A program made the translations under genes and the position numbers. From the NCBI RefSeq assembly GCF_002775205.1, contig NC_036446.1, positions 570,001 to 634,000 on the forward strand: a stretch of 64,000 nucleotides of DNA, in the 5' to 3' direction. Position 1 is the first letter of the stretch. The number at the start of each line of letters is the position of its first letter. Source of the stretch: Xiphophorus maculatus. Its lineage: Eukaryota; Chordata; Actinopteri; Cyprinodontiformes; Poeciliidae. The notes under the pieces are model-generated. The model ran no database searches and had not been told where the DNA came from. It was given only the letters and a program-made list of their open reading frames with translations. Below are positions 13,501-25,965 of this stretch, one piece after another.

Positions 13501-16500
13501 TAGCGTGTGTTTAGCGTGTTTAAACATGTTGTAAGCGTGTGTTTAGCGTGTTGATGTGCCGGCTGCGTCTCCATCAGGAACCAGAGACAGAGCAGGGCGG
13601 GTTCTTCTCACCATCTCCACCTGCAGCCCTGTGTGGACAGACCCAGACTGTGAGAGCGCCAAGCTGCTCCACCTCATGCGCTACTACACCTCCACCCTCA
13701 GGTACGCCCAGATCCTGCTTCGCTGCCCTCACCCGTATGACGGCTCTGTCTCTGACATCACTTCCTGTGTGAAACAGGGCGGAGGCTCAAGCCATGGGGC
13801 TGACGGTGTTGGTGGATGCTCGGAGAGCTGCTCCTGCATCTGCCGTCTTCTCTGCCCTCCAGACCCTGCAGGTGAGGCTGGACCACAGGGAGGAGGGTCA
13901 CATGACCAGGGAGGGTCACATGACCTGCTGATTATATTCAACAGAACCAGATCGATTCATCTATTGAAACCAGCCAAGCCCTCTGATCCAGTTTCTGCTG
14001 TGGTTAAAAGCAGTTTGTTGCTGCAGTCCTGCATGTGTTTGTTGCTGCAGTCCTTCATGTGTTTGTTGCTGCAGTCCTTCATGTGTTTGTTGCTGCAGTC
14101 CTGCATGTGTTTGTTGCTGCAGTCCTTCATGTGTTTGTTGCTGCAGTCCTGCATGTGTTTGTTGCTGCAGTCCTTCATGTGTTTGTTGCTGCAGTCCTTC
14201 ATGTGTTTGTTGCTGCAGTCCTTCATGTATTTGTTGCTGCAGTCCTTCATGTGTTTGTTGCTGCAGTCCTTCATGTGTTTGTTGCTGCAGTCCTTCATGC
14301 AACAGTGCATGAAGCACTGTTGCTTAATCAACAGTGCTTCAACAGGGCTCCAGGTCAGCGTCCTCTGGGTGAAAAGTGGCAGTAAGGTTCTGGAGAACCT
14401 GGACCAGCCCAGTGGGCTGAAGCTGTAGGTCGAGCAGAATGTTTCCTTTGGGACTCTCAGATCTTTAGGCTTCAGTTTTGTCCAGGGTGGATAAAACGTC
14501 CGGCTCGACTCCAGCTGCTCTGAAGTCTCACATGTACAGTCTTTCATTCAAACAGCTGGAGACAGACGAACTTCAGCTGAAGTTCTGGTTCTGTTCTGCT
14601 AATGTTCTGCGTCTCACTGAGGATGTTTTCCTGTGCAGGAGGATTCGCCCAGCTCCATCCACTCAGTTCTCTTCCTTGCTAACAAAGACTCATCACTGTG
14701 GCTGGATAAAGCTGCTGCTGCTCAGGTAACTGCAGCAGCTGGCCAGGCTCCGCCCTGCGGCTCTCTGTGAATGCTAACACTGAATGCTAACAGTGAGTTT
14801 CCTCCTGCAGGTGGAGGTGCTGAACTCCCTGACGTCTCTGCAGAGACATGTGGATCTGCAGCAGCTTCCTGTAGAGCTTGGAGGCTCATTCAGCTTCAGC
14901 CAGAGCAACTGGATCAGCTTCAGATTGGTCAGCAACCCCCCCCCCCACACACACACACCCATGTTTGCGCAGCTATCTTTGCGGGGACTTTCCATTGACT
15001 TCCATTCATTTCTACAGCCTAAACCTTTATCCTAACTCTAACCAACCAAAACTCAATTCACACCTTAGTCCTAAATCTGACCCCGGACCCAAAAACAGCG
15101 TTTCTCCTTGTGGGGACCAGGCTTCGGTCCCCACAAGGAGCAGTGGGTCCCCACAACCACAACGTATTAGAAACAAACGCGCACACACACTCACAGTTAG
15201 TTTAGTTAAAGCCTGACCCTGGTGACCCCTGCAGTGTGACCTGAGCCTCTGCAGCGCTGATGAAATGAGCTCAGAGTTCAGATGTTTCGATGCTTTGTGT
15301 CCATCAGAGGGTGGAGCAGCTCTCCAGGCAGTGCAGCAGCGTCATCCATCTGCTGCAGGAAACCATCAGCAACCTGCAGAGCACACCTTTACCTGCTGTT
15401 GCTGAGGTAACGGGGCAGGTGATCAGTGGCTCCCTCGTGCGGGAGGCTTTTGTTTCCATTTGCTGTAAATCAGGTTCAGCTTCATCAGAATGTTTTGACT
15501 AGGCCAGCCCAGACGTTGTCCCTGTCCCCTGCCAGGATGCGGAGCAGCTGCTGTCCAGCTGCAGGGCGGCGATGTGCAGCACCCTGAAAGACGCCCGCTT
15601 GGTGCAGCTGCAGCAGGAGGGCGGGGCCTCTCTGGCCTGGCTGCGCAGGGACGAGGTGATCGGCGCGGAGGAGCAGCGGGCGGCGGTGGAGGCCGCGGCG
15701 TCTCTCTACGATCGGGTGGACGAGCTGCTGCACCGCCTGGTCACCCTGTCCAACGCCAGGACGCAGGAGCTCAGCTTCATCGCCGAGTTCAGGGGCCTGG
15801 AGCGCGGCTTCAGCCAGGTGAGGCTGAGCACGCTCAGTGAGGGCGTCATGGCTGCTGAGGAGCAGCTTCAGCTTCACTGCAGCTCTCAGTATGCAGCAGT
15901 AGTCAGTATGTTACTGAATGCTCTGAGGCAGAACTCCCTCCTCCATGACTGATGGATCAGAACCTCTCTGGACGGACCGGTCACTTGGCTCTGACCCGTT
16001 TCTGCTACCTGTTCGGCAGGTGAGGGCGTGGCTGGAGGAGGAGGGCGAGCTCCGCCTGCAGTGTCTGAATGAGCCGGTGGACTCTCTGGATCTGCTGAGC
16101 AGGAAGCAGCAGGACTTCAAGGAGTTCTACGCCGTCGCTTACGTGAGTTCTGCAGAACCGTCTGGAGAACCGTTTGGGTCGGAGCTGCGGGACTGGCCCG
16201 GCGGGTCTAACTCTGCTTTCTCCGTCCTCAGGAGCGATGCAAGCGGGGCGAAGCTCTGCTGAGCCGGCTGGAGCGCTGGGGCGACGTCTCCAATCCGGAC
16301 ATGCACGCCTACGAGGTCAAAGTTCACTCCTTCTGGGCCCAGCTGCAGGACTTCTCCCAGCGGGTCAAAAGCACCGAGCAGAACATGGAGCGGGCCGTGC
16401 AGCTGTACCGTTTCCTGGACCAGGTACTGATCCGGTTCTGAACCAACTGCTGCTGGTTCATTTATAGCACCAATAATAATAATATCCATCCATCCATCCA

Positions 16501-19500
16501 TCTTCTTCCGCTTATCCGAGGTCGGGTCGCGGGGGTAGCAGCTTCAGAAGGGAGGCCCAGACTTCCCTCTCCCCAGCCACTTCTTCTAGCTCCTCCGGGG
16601 GAATCCCGAGGCGTTCCCAGGCCAGCCGAGAGACATAGTCCCTCCAGCGTGTCCTGGGTCTTCCCCGGGGCCTCCTCCCGGTGGGACGTGCCCGGAACAC
16701 CTCACCAGGGAGGCGTCCAGGAGGCATCCTGACCAGATGCCCGAGCCACCTCAACTGGCTCCTCTCGATGTGAAGGAGCAGCGGCTCTACTCTGAGTCCC
16801 TCCCGGATGACTGAGCTTCTCACCCTATCTCTAAGGGAGAGCCCAGCCACCCTACGGAGAAAACCCATTTCGGCCGCTTGTATCCGCGATCTCGTTCTTT
16901 CGGTCATGACCCAAAGCTCATGACCATAGATGAGGGTGGGAACGTAGATCGACCGGTAAATCGAGAGCTTCGCTTTTTGGCTCAGCTCTCTCTTCACCAC
17001 GACGGACCGGTACAACGCCCGCTTGACAGCAGACGCTGCGCCAATCCGCCTGTCGATCTCCCGCTCCCTTCTTCCCCCATTCGTGAACAAGATCCCGAGA
17101 TACTTAAACTCCTCCACTTGGGGCAGGACACCCCCCCTGACCCGGAGAAGGCACTCTACCCTTTTCCGGCTCAAGACCATGGCCTCGGATTTGGAGGCAC
17201 TGATCCCCATCCCGGCCGCTTCACACTCGGCTGCGAACCGCTCCAGCGAGAGCTGCAGATCACGATCTGATGAAGCCAAAAGGACCACATCGTCTGCGAA
17301 AAGCAGAGATGAGATCCTAAGGCCACCAAATCGGATCCCCTCAACACCTTGGCTGGTCTAGAAATTCTGTCCATGAAAGTGATGAACAGAATCGGTGACA
17401 AAGGGCAGCCCTGGCGGAGTCCAACTCTCACCGGAAACGAGCCCGACTTACTGCCGGCAATGCGGACCAGACTCTGACACCGGTCATACAGGGACCTGAC
17501 AGCCCGTATCAAAGGGCCCGGTACCCCATACTCCCGGAGAACCCCCCACAGGGCTCCCCGAGGGACACGGTCGAACGCCTTCTCCAAGTCCACAAAACAC
17601 ATGTAGACTGGTTGGGCGAACTCCCATGCACCCTCCAGGACCCTGCCGAGGGTGTAGGGCTGGTCCAGTGTTCCACGACCAGGACGAAAACCACACTGCT
17701 CTTCCTGGATCCGAGGTTCGACTATCCGACGGACCCTCCTCTCCAGGACCCCTGAATAGACCTTGCCAGGGAGGCTTAAGAGTGTGACCCCTCTATAATT
17801 GGAGCACACCCTCCGGTCCCCCTTTTTGAACAGGGGGACCACCACCCCAGTCTGCCAATCCAGGGGAACTGCCCCCGATGTCCATGCGACATTGCAGAGT
17901 CGCGTCAACCAACACAACCCTACAACATCCAGAGCCTTAAGGAACTCCGGGCGGATCTCATCCACCCCCGGGGCCTTGCCACCGAGGAGCTTTTTAACCA
18001 CCTCGGTGACCTCGTCCCCAGAGATTGGAGAGCCCAACCCAGAGTCCCCAGGCTCCGCTTCCTCAGTGGAAGGCATGTTGGTGGGATTGAGGAGGTCTTC
18101 GAAGTACTCCGCCCACCGGCCCACAACGTCCCGAGTAGAGGTCAGCAGCACACCATCCCCACTATAAACAGTGTTGGTGCTGCACCGCTTCCCCCCCCTG
18201 AGACGCCGGATGGTGGACCAGAATCGCCTCGAAGCCGTATGGAAGTCTTTCTCCATGGCCTCTCCAAACTCCTCCCACGCCCGAGTTTTTGCCTCAGCAA
18301 CCGCCCGAGCCGCATGCCGCTTCGCCCGCCGGTACCCATCAGCTGCTTCCGGAGTCCCACAGGCCAAAAAGGCCCGATAGGACTCCTTCTTCAGCCTGAC
18401 GGCATCCCTCACCGAAGGTGTCCACCAGCGGGTTCGAGGGTTGCCGCCGCGACAGGCACCGACAACCTTGCGGCCACAGCTCCGATCGGCCGCCTCAACG
18501 ATGGAGGCACGGAACACGGTCCACTCGGACTCCATGTCCCCCACCTCCCCCGGGACGTGTTCGAAGTTTTGCCGGAGATGGGAGTTAAAGCTCCGTCTCA
18601 CAGGGGATTCCGCCAGACGTTCCCAGCAGACCCTCACAACACGTTTGGGCCTGCCAGGTCTGACCGGCTTTCGCCCCCACCACCGGAGCCAACTCACCAC
18701 CAGGTAGTGGTCAGTGGACAGCTCCGCACCTCTCTTCACCCGAGTGTCCAAGACATACGGCCGCAGATCCGATGAAACGATGACAAAGTCGATCATCGAA
18801 CTGCGGCCTAGGGTGTCCTGGTGCCAAGTGCACATATGGACACCCTTATGCTTGAACATGGTGTTCGTTATGGACAATCCATGGCGAGCACAGAAGTCCA
18901 GCAACAGAACACCGCTCGAGTTCAGGTCGGGCGGGCCGTTCCTCCCAACCACGCTCCTCCAGGTCTCACTGTCATTGCCCACGTGAGCGTTGAAGTCCCC
19001 CAGCAGAACAAGGGAGTCCCCAGGAGGAGCACTCTCCAGTACCCCCTCTAAGGACTCCAAAAAGGGTGGGTAATCTGAACTGTCGTTCGGCCCGTAAGCA
19101 CAAACGACAGTCAGAACCCGTCCCCCCACCCGTAGGCGGAGGGATGCTACCCTCTCGTTCACCGGGGTAAACCCCAACGTACAGGCGCCGAGATGGGGAG
19201 CAACAAGTATGCCCACTCCTGCCCGACGCCTCTCACCTTGGGCAACTCCAGAGTGGAAGTATGTCCAGCCCCTCTCAAGGAGACTGGTTCCAGAACCAGA
19301 GCCGTGCGTCGAGGTGAGACCGACTATTTCTAGCCGGAACCTCTCGACCTCACGCACTAGCTCCGGCTCCTTCCCCACCAGAGAGGTGACATTCCACGTC
19401 CCAAGAGCCAGTTTCTGCAACCGAGGATCGGACCGCCAGGGTCCCCTCCCTCTGCTGCCACCCATCCCACACTGCACCCGACCCCTTTGGCCCCTCCCAC

Positions 19501-22500
19501 GGGTGGTGGGCCCATGGGAGGGGGGGCCCATGTTTCCTCTTCGGGCTGAGCCCGGCCGGGCTCCATGGGTAAAAGCCCGGCCACCAGACGCTCGCCATCG
19601 TGCCCCCCCTCCAGGCCTGGCTCCAGAGTGGGGCCCCGGTGACCCGCGTCCGGGCGAGGGAACACCAAGTCCAAAGTTCTTGTCCATCATAAGGGGTCTT
19701 CGGGCTGCTCTTTGTCTGGTCCCTCACCTAGGACCTGTCTGCCTTGGGTGACCCTACCAGGGGCATGAAGCCCCAGACAGCATAGCTCCTAGGATCATTG
19801 GGACACTCAAACCCCTCCACCACGATAAGGTGGCAGCCCATGGAGGAGATAATAATAATAATAACATTTTATTGTGTTATATTCATTTATATTAGATCAA
19901 TTTATTCTGAAAAACAAAAGGAAAATCTTTAGACCTTCGTCCAGGAGACATGCTGTCTCTGTCCGCGGTGGAGGTCAGTAGAGGTCAGAGGGAGTCAGCG
20001 GAGGTCAGTGGAGGTCAGAGGGGGTGAGTGGGGGTCTGTGGAGGTCAAAGGGAGTCAGTGGAGGTCAGAGGGAGTCAGTGGAGGTCAGAGGGAGTCAGTG
20101 GAGGTCAGAGGGAGTCAGTGGAGGTCAAAGGGAGTCAGAGGAGGTCAGAGGGAGTCAGTGGAGGTCAGAGGGAGTCAGAGGAGGTCAGAGGGAGTCAGTG
20201 GAGGTCAAAGGGAGTCAGTGGAGGTCAGAGGGAGTCAGTGGAGGTCAAAGGGAGTCAGTGGAGGTCAGAGGGAGTCAGTGGAGGTCAAAGGGAGTCAGTG
20301 GAGGTCAAAGGGAGTCAGTGGAGGTCAGAGGGAGTCAGTGGAGGTCAGAGGGAGTCAGTGGAGGTCAAAGGGAGTCAGAGGGGGTCAGTGGGGGTCACAG
20401 GAGGTTAGTGGGGGTCAGTGGAGGTCAGAGGAGGTCAGGTGGGTTAGGATGCAGAACTGAACTCAGTTCAGTCTGAGCTTCACCTAATCACACCGAGGTA
20501 CCATACTCTCTATGGTTCTGGAGTTTGGGCTCATCTGATTGGTGTTTTCATTGTCCTGCTGCTGACCCAGTTCTGCAGAACCTCAGCACATTGGATCTCC
20601 GGTTGAAGGGAACTGGACCCAGCCCTCTTATTCTGAGTCCTTTCCAGCAGTTCAGGGGCCTCATGTATCAAACACGGAGCTGTTTTCACACTAAAACTTG
20701 GCGTACGGAAATATTTAGAAAAAATACCTGCTCACCTTTCCTTTAGAAATCCCAATATGTGGGAACAGAGCAGCTGCTGCTCCGCCGTCGCCTCCATAAA
20801 AACATCTTAATGTGAATTAGTATAAAAACCCAGAGGTCTGCCGCCACGGGAAGCAGTTACCATGGCAACGGCCTTGTTTGTAGCAGAATAGTATTTATAA
20901 TAGTTATTATATATTTTATTTAAAAGGTGCTTTCACTTCACAAAATAACAATGGAAGATAAATTTCCAAATGAACCCTAAAGATCTCAGAGCAGCAGAGC
21001 GTTCAGCCGGGATTTAAACGTTTCTTCTGAATCCAGGAATCATGAGCAGAAGTTACATTTACAGAGTCCAGATGATTTCTGTCCATAAGGCGCATTCACA
21101 AAGCGGGCGGCTCCACTGGAGGACGGCTGCAGCTGGACCGGTACCGGTACCGGTACCTGCTTTAACCCTCTATGGCATGACTTTTTATTTTTGTGGGGAA
21201 GAATTATTTTCCTGCATTCTTTGGGAGCTTGGTGGTCCCTAATTACATGTCAATCATAAAATCGGACTCTGACACCTCCTGGAACCAGATTTGGGTTTGT
21301 TGCCTCAGGGTAACATTGGTCTAGAACACCAAGATTGTCTACACTGATTATGAGAAATGAAATACAAATCAAACAAAAACTATATTCATAAAAGAACTAT
21401 TTTTTGGACAAAAATATGTCAAAAATCATGCCCCCCAAAAAATAAAATAAAGGAGCAATGTGAGGTACAGCTATGTGGTTTGTTGCCTGAGGGCAACGCC
21501 ATGCCATAGAGGGTTAAGTTCTGCTCAGAGCTCCAGGATGATCAGCCTGGATGAATCTAAACGATCAGAAACCAGCAGATCAATCTGATCTCTGATCAAT
21601 GGCTCCATGTTCTCCATCAGAGCCAAAGCTCCTCAGGTAGCGGCTCACCTTGATGCAGCTACTGATATACCTGGGATTGTCTCCACACCTGATCACCTGA
21701 TCAATAATCAAACTGTTTGATCAGCCCTGGTTTCTCTCTAGTGAGAATAAATAGATGCATTCAGACGATGAGTTTCATCTTTATGAGACACAAACTGAGC
21801 AACATGATTATTTACATTGGAGCGTAAATAATAATTTACGCTCCAATGTAAATTATTGGAGTCGACTCTGCATCAGTGTTTATCACTATTATTATTATTA
21901 TTTACAGCGGAAACCATAAGTTTACATACACCCAACATAAAAGGCGGATGGAAAATTAACCCTTCGTTCAACATTTATTCATGTGCAGCTCGTCTTACCG
22001 TGACTCTGTCAGGCAGGAAGCAGAGCCACCTGCTGCCCGGCTCTGTGGTACCGGCCCGGTTGGGTTGGACAGTAAGCAGTGGTGATTGTGTGTGAAATGA
22101 CATGGAAGGAGGAGCTGGTGTCCAGCAGGGGGCAGCACCTGTTTCAGGCTGAGGGGGTGGAGCTGCGGCTGATGACATCATATCCTCTCTCTGCAGGCCT
22201 ACGGCTGGGCGCTGGAGGGCCTTCGCCAGCTGGCTTGCGTCTCCATGGAGGACTGCACGGCGCCGGACAAATGCTGTGCTGTGATTGGCTGCCTGGAAGA
22301 CTACCAGTCAAAGCACCCTCCAATCCCAGAGAGCCGCTTCCGGGAGATGAAGGCGGAGGCGGGGCTGCTGAGGGGCGAGCGCGGCCTCCGCCAGTGGAGC
22401 TTCGCCTGGTCCAAGTGTCAGGAGACAGAAAACACGTTTGACAGGAAGATGGAGGCGGCGCTCCTGACTCGGGACTCCGCCCACCGTTGCCGCTCCGACT

Positions 22501-25500
22501 CTGTCGTGAGCACAAGCTCCGCCTCCTCCAGGAAGTCCGGGCTCTGGGGAATCCTTGACGCGTCGCCGCCCACCCCGCAGCGCACACCGTTCCTGCGGCG
22601 CCTGCTGCGGAGCTCCTCCTCCTTCGAAGAGTCGGTGCGGCAGGACGTCTGCTCCCCTGGCTTCATCCCGCCCTCCTCTTCCTCCTCCTCTTCTTCCTCC
22701 AGGAGGCAGCTGCTGAGGAAGACCCAGAGCTTTGACCGCCCGGCCTCACCCGACTCGTCGCGCTGCGGCGCCAGCCCTCGCACCCTCAGCGAGCCGCCGC
22801 GCAGAGGAAACACGGGCGTGTTCATCCGTGGCCTGGAGGTCAGCAGCACGGAGGCAGCGGACCGGACGCTCCGTCCCAGAATCCTGGGGCAGAACTGGGC
22901 GGGTCCACGGAGCCCTGGGACACCAGGGGGCACCGCAGGGGACGGCCGGCCCCGAGGAAGGTGGGTCGTCCATCATCACGCAGCGGGACGATGACGACGT
23001 TAACGTGTTCAGACTTTAATAATGGCGCTCCGTCCTGTGTGCAGTAAACTGCGGCACATCGTGGAGGAGATGGTGACCACGGAGCGGGAGTACGTCCGCT
23101 CGCTGCGTTACATCATCCATCACTACTTCCCAGAGATGGAGCGCGCCGACCTTCCTCAGGACCTCAGAGGGAAACGCTCCGTCATCTTCGGCAACCTGGA
23201 GAAGCTGCTGGACTTCCACAGCCAGTTCTTCCTCAGGGAGCTGGAGGCCTGCTGGAAGCACCCACTGAGGGCGCCACACTGCTTCCTCAGACACGTACGC
23301 CATGTTCCCTTATGCCTCTGGGGTCAGGGGCCAGGCCTCTGGGGTCAGGCTATGCTAAAAAAATGCTACCACGAATATTTAATGAATGAGATCTGAAAAG
23401 TGCGTCTGGATTCAGCCCCTTTAACACAGCTTCTTGGGTTTGAACCAGCCTCACCTCATCATGGCTAGATGTACGCCCACCAGGTGTTCCTCAGGTAACC
23501 TGGGCTCCTGAATCTCCCTCACCTGGAGAAATGCTCAGAGCTTCAGAGATGTTCTTATCAATTCAATATTTATCATTTCATTATGAAGTCGTTGGGATGC
23601 TGGAGGACTGAGTGCTCGTCTTAATCTGGGCTTGTTCTTGTAAACCTGCGAGTTTCAGGCCAGGAAGGAACGTCCATAAATGGTCAATGGGCTAAATTCA
23701 CAGAGAGCCGTTCCAGTCGTACCGACCAATCAGAGAGCGTCAAGCCAATGATTTTAGTGCTTTCATGCTGCTCCGCCGTGCCGCTGAATGGCCCCTTGGG
23801 GACAAACAAAGAATTGGATTGAATGCCACATTCACAAAGGTCAGCCGGGGTCAAGTGCCTTGCCCGAGAGAACATCAGCATGAGCAGGAGGAAGAGCACC
23901 GGGAGAGTACAAAGAAAACGAAGAGAGTCCCAAAAAGTAAAAACAAAAGTTTTAATTACAAAAAATAATTTTGTATTAAAAACTCATCAATCTGCAGATT
24001 TCCCATAAAAAACTTCAGTTTAATTTAGTTTGGGCTTAAATTTGCTCATGCTTTTTATTACTGCATTGTTTTTATTTGTTGAAGGTTCAAAGGTCATAGG
24101 AAGAATTCATTTACAACAAATAACTTCATATTCAGATGTGACCAAAATATAAAACTCAGCTTCCAACTAATCTCTCATAAAATGCTTCTTAAGCTGGATT
24201 ATTGTATTTTTCTATCCATCCATCCCTCTTCTTCCGTTTATCCGGAGTCGGGTCGCGGGGTCAGCAGCTTCAGAAGCGAGGCCCAGACTTCCCTCTCCAG
24301 CCTCTTGTTCCAGCTCCTATGGGGGAATCTGAGAAACAGCCCAGGAACATCGTCCCTCCAGCGTGTCCTGGGTTTTCCCCTCCTCCTGGTGGGACCTGAA
24401 CTCCTCACCAGGGAGGCGTCCAGGAGGCATCCTGACCAGATGCCTGAGCCTCAACTGGCTCCTCTCGATGTGAAGGAGCAGCGGCTCTACTCTTGAGTCC
24501 CTTCTGGATGACTGAGCTTCTCTCTCTAAGGGAGAGCCCAGCCACCCTACGGAGAAAACCCATTTCGGCCGCTTGTATCCGCGATCTCATTCTTTCGGTC
24601 ATGACCCAAAGCTCATGACCATAGATGAGGGTGGGAACGTAGATCGACCAGTAAATCGAGAGCTTCGCTTTTTGGCTCAGCTCTCTCTTCACCACGACGG
24701 ACCGGTACAGCGCCGCTTGACAGCAGACGCTGCGCCAATCCGCCTGTCGATCTCCCGCTCCCTTCTTCCCTCATTTGTGAACAAGATCCCGAGATACTTG
24801 AACTCCTCCACTTGGGGCAGGACACCCCCCTAACCCGGAGAAGGCACTCTACCCTTTTCCGGCTCAAGACCATGATGGCCTCGGATTTGGAGGCAATGAT
24901 CCCCATCCCGGCCGCTTCACACTCGGCTGCGAACCGCTCCAGCGAGAGCTGCAGATCACGACCTGATGAAGCCAGAAGGACCACATCGTCTGCAAAGAGC
25001 AGAGATGAGATCCTAAGGCCACCAAACCGGATCCCCTCAACACCTTGGCTGGCCTAGAGATTCTGTCCATAAAAGTAATGAACAGAATCAGTGACAAAGG
25101 GCAGCCCTGGCGGAGTCCAACTCTCACCGGAAACGAGCCCGACTTACTGCCGGCAATGCGGACCAGACTCTGACACCGGTCATACAGGGACCTGACAGCC
25201 CGTATCAAAGGGCCCGGTACCCCATACTCCCGGAGAACCCCCCACAGGGCTCCCCGAGGGACACGGTCGAACGCCTTCTCCAAGTCCACAAAACACATGT
25301 AGACCGGTTGGGCAAACTCCCATGCACCCTCCAGGACCCTGCTGAGGGTGTAGAGCTGGTCCAGTGTTCCACGACCAGAACCAGAACCACACTGCTCTTC
25401 CTGAATCCGAGCTTCAACTATCCGACGGACCCTCCTCTCCAGGACCCCCGAATAGACCTTGCCAGGGAGGCTTAAGAGTGTGACCCCTCTATAATTGGAG

Positions 25501-25870
25501 CACACCCCAGGGGGTCCACCACCCCGGTCTGCCAGTCCAGGGAAACTGCCCCGATGTCCAAGCAAAAACCAACACAACCCTACAACATCCAGAGCCTTAA
25601 GGAACTCATCCACCCCCTGGGCTCTGCCACCGACATCGCGTTTTTTTAGGGAATTAAAATCCAAACATCAGATGTTAACCAACATTTATAATTAAATTAT
25701 TGGGTTAAATGAACCAAATCAGTTTCTGTAGCAGCCAGTCCTCCAGGTCCAACACGCCGTCATCTGGTTCCTCCAGCTCTACGCATGTCATGTGACACAT
25801 GCTGCACTTTTCAGATTTTTATTTGTAAAACAGTTGGAAGCCATCTTCCTTATCCAGCACTGTGTGTAAC

Positions 25871-25965
<95 letters not shown>

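Noticed and set aside
14336-14428. Possible plekhg4 exon with [18 protein letters not shown]
   Set aside because: Looks Sec14-like, but exon 13778-13871 ends in phase 0 and joins 14639-14725 in frame with better homology; no suitable donor follows and a stop comes at once. It could be a relic or mutually exclusive exon.
13961-14547. Frames rich in [12 protein letters not shown] or HEGLQQQ repeats
   Set aside because: Created by the 24-bp minisatellite in a plekhg4 intron; the true exons skip it in consistent phase.
20008-20476. Three parallel 126-150-residue frames
   Set aside because: Same 20-bp repeat read in three frames; low complexity and inside an intron.
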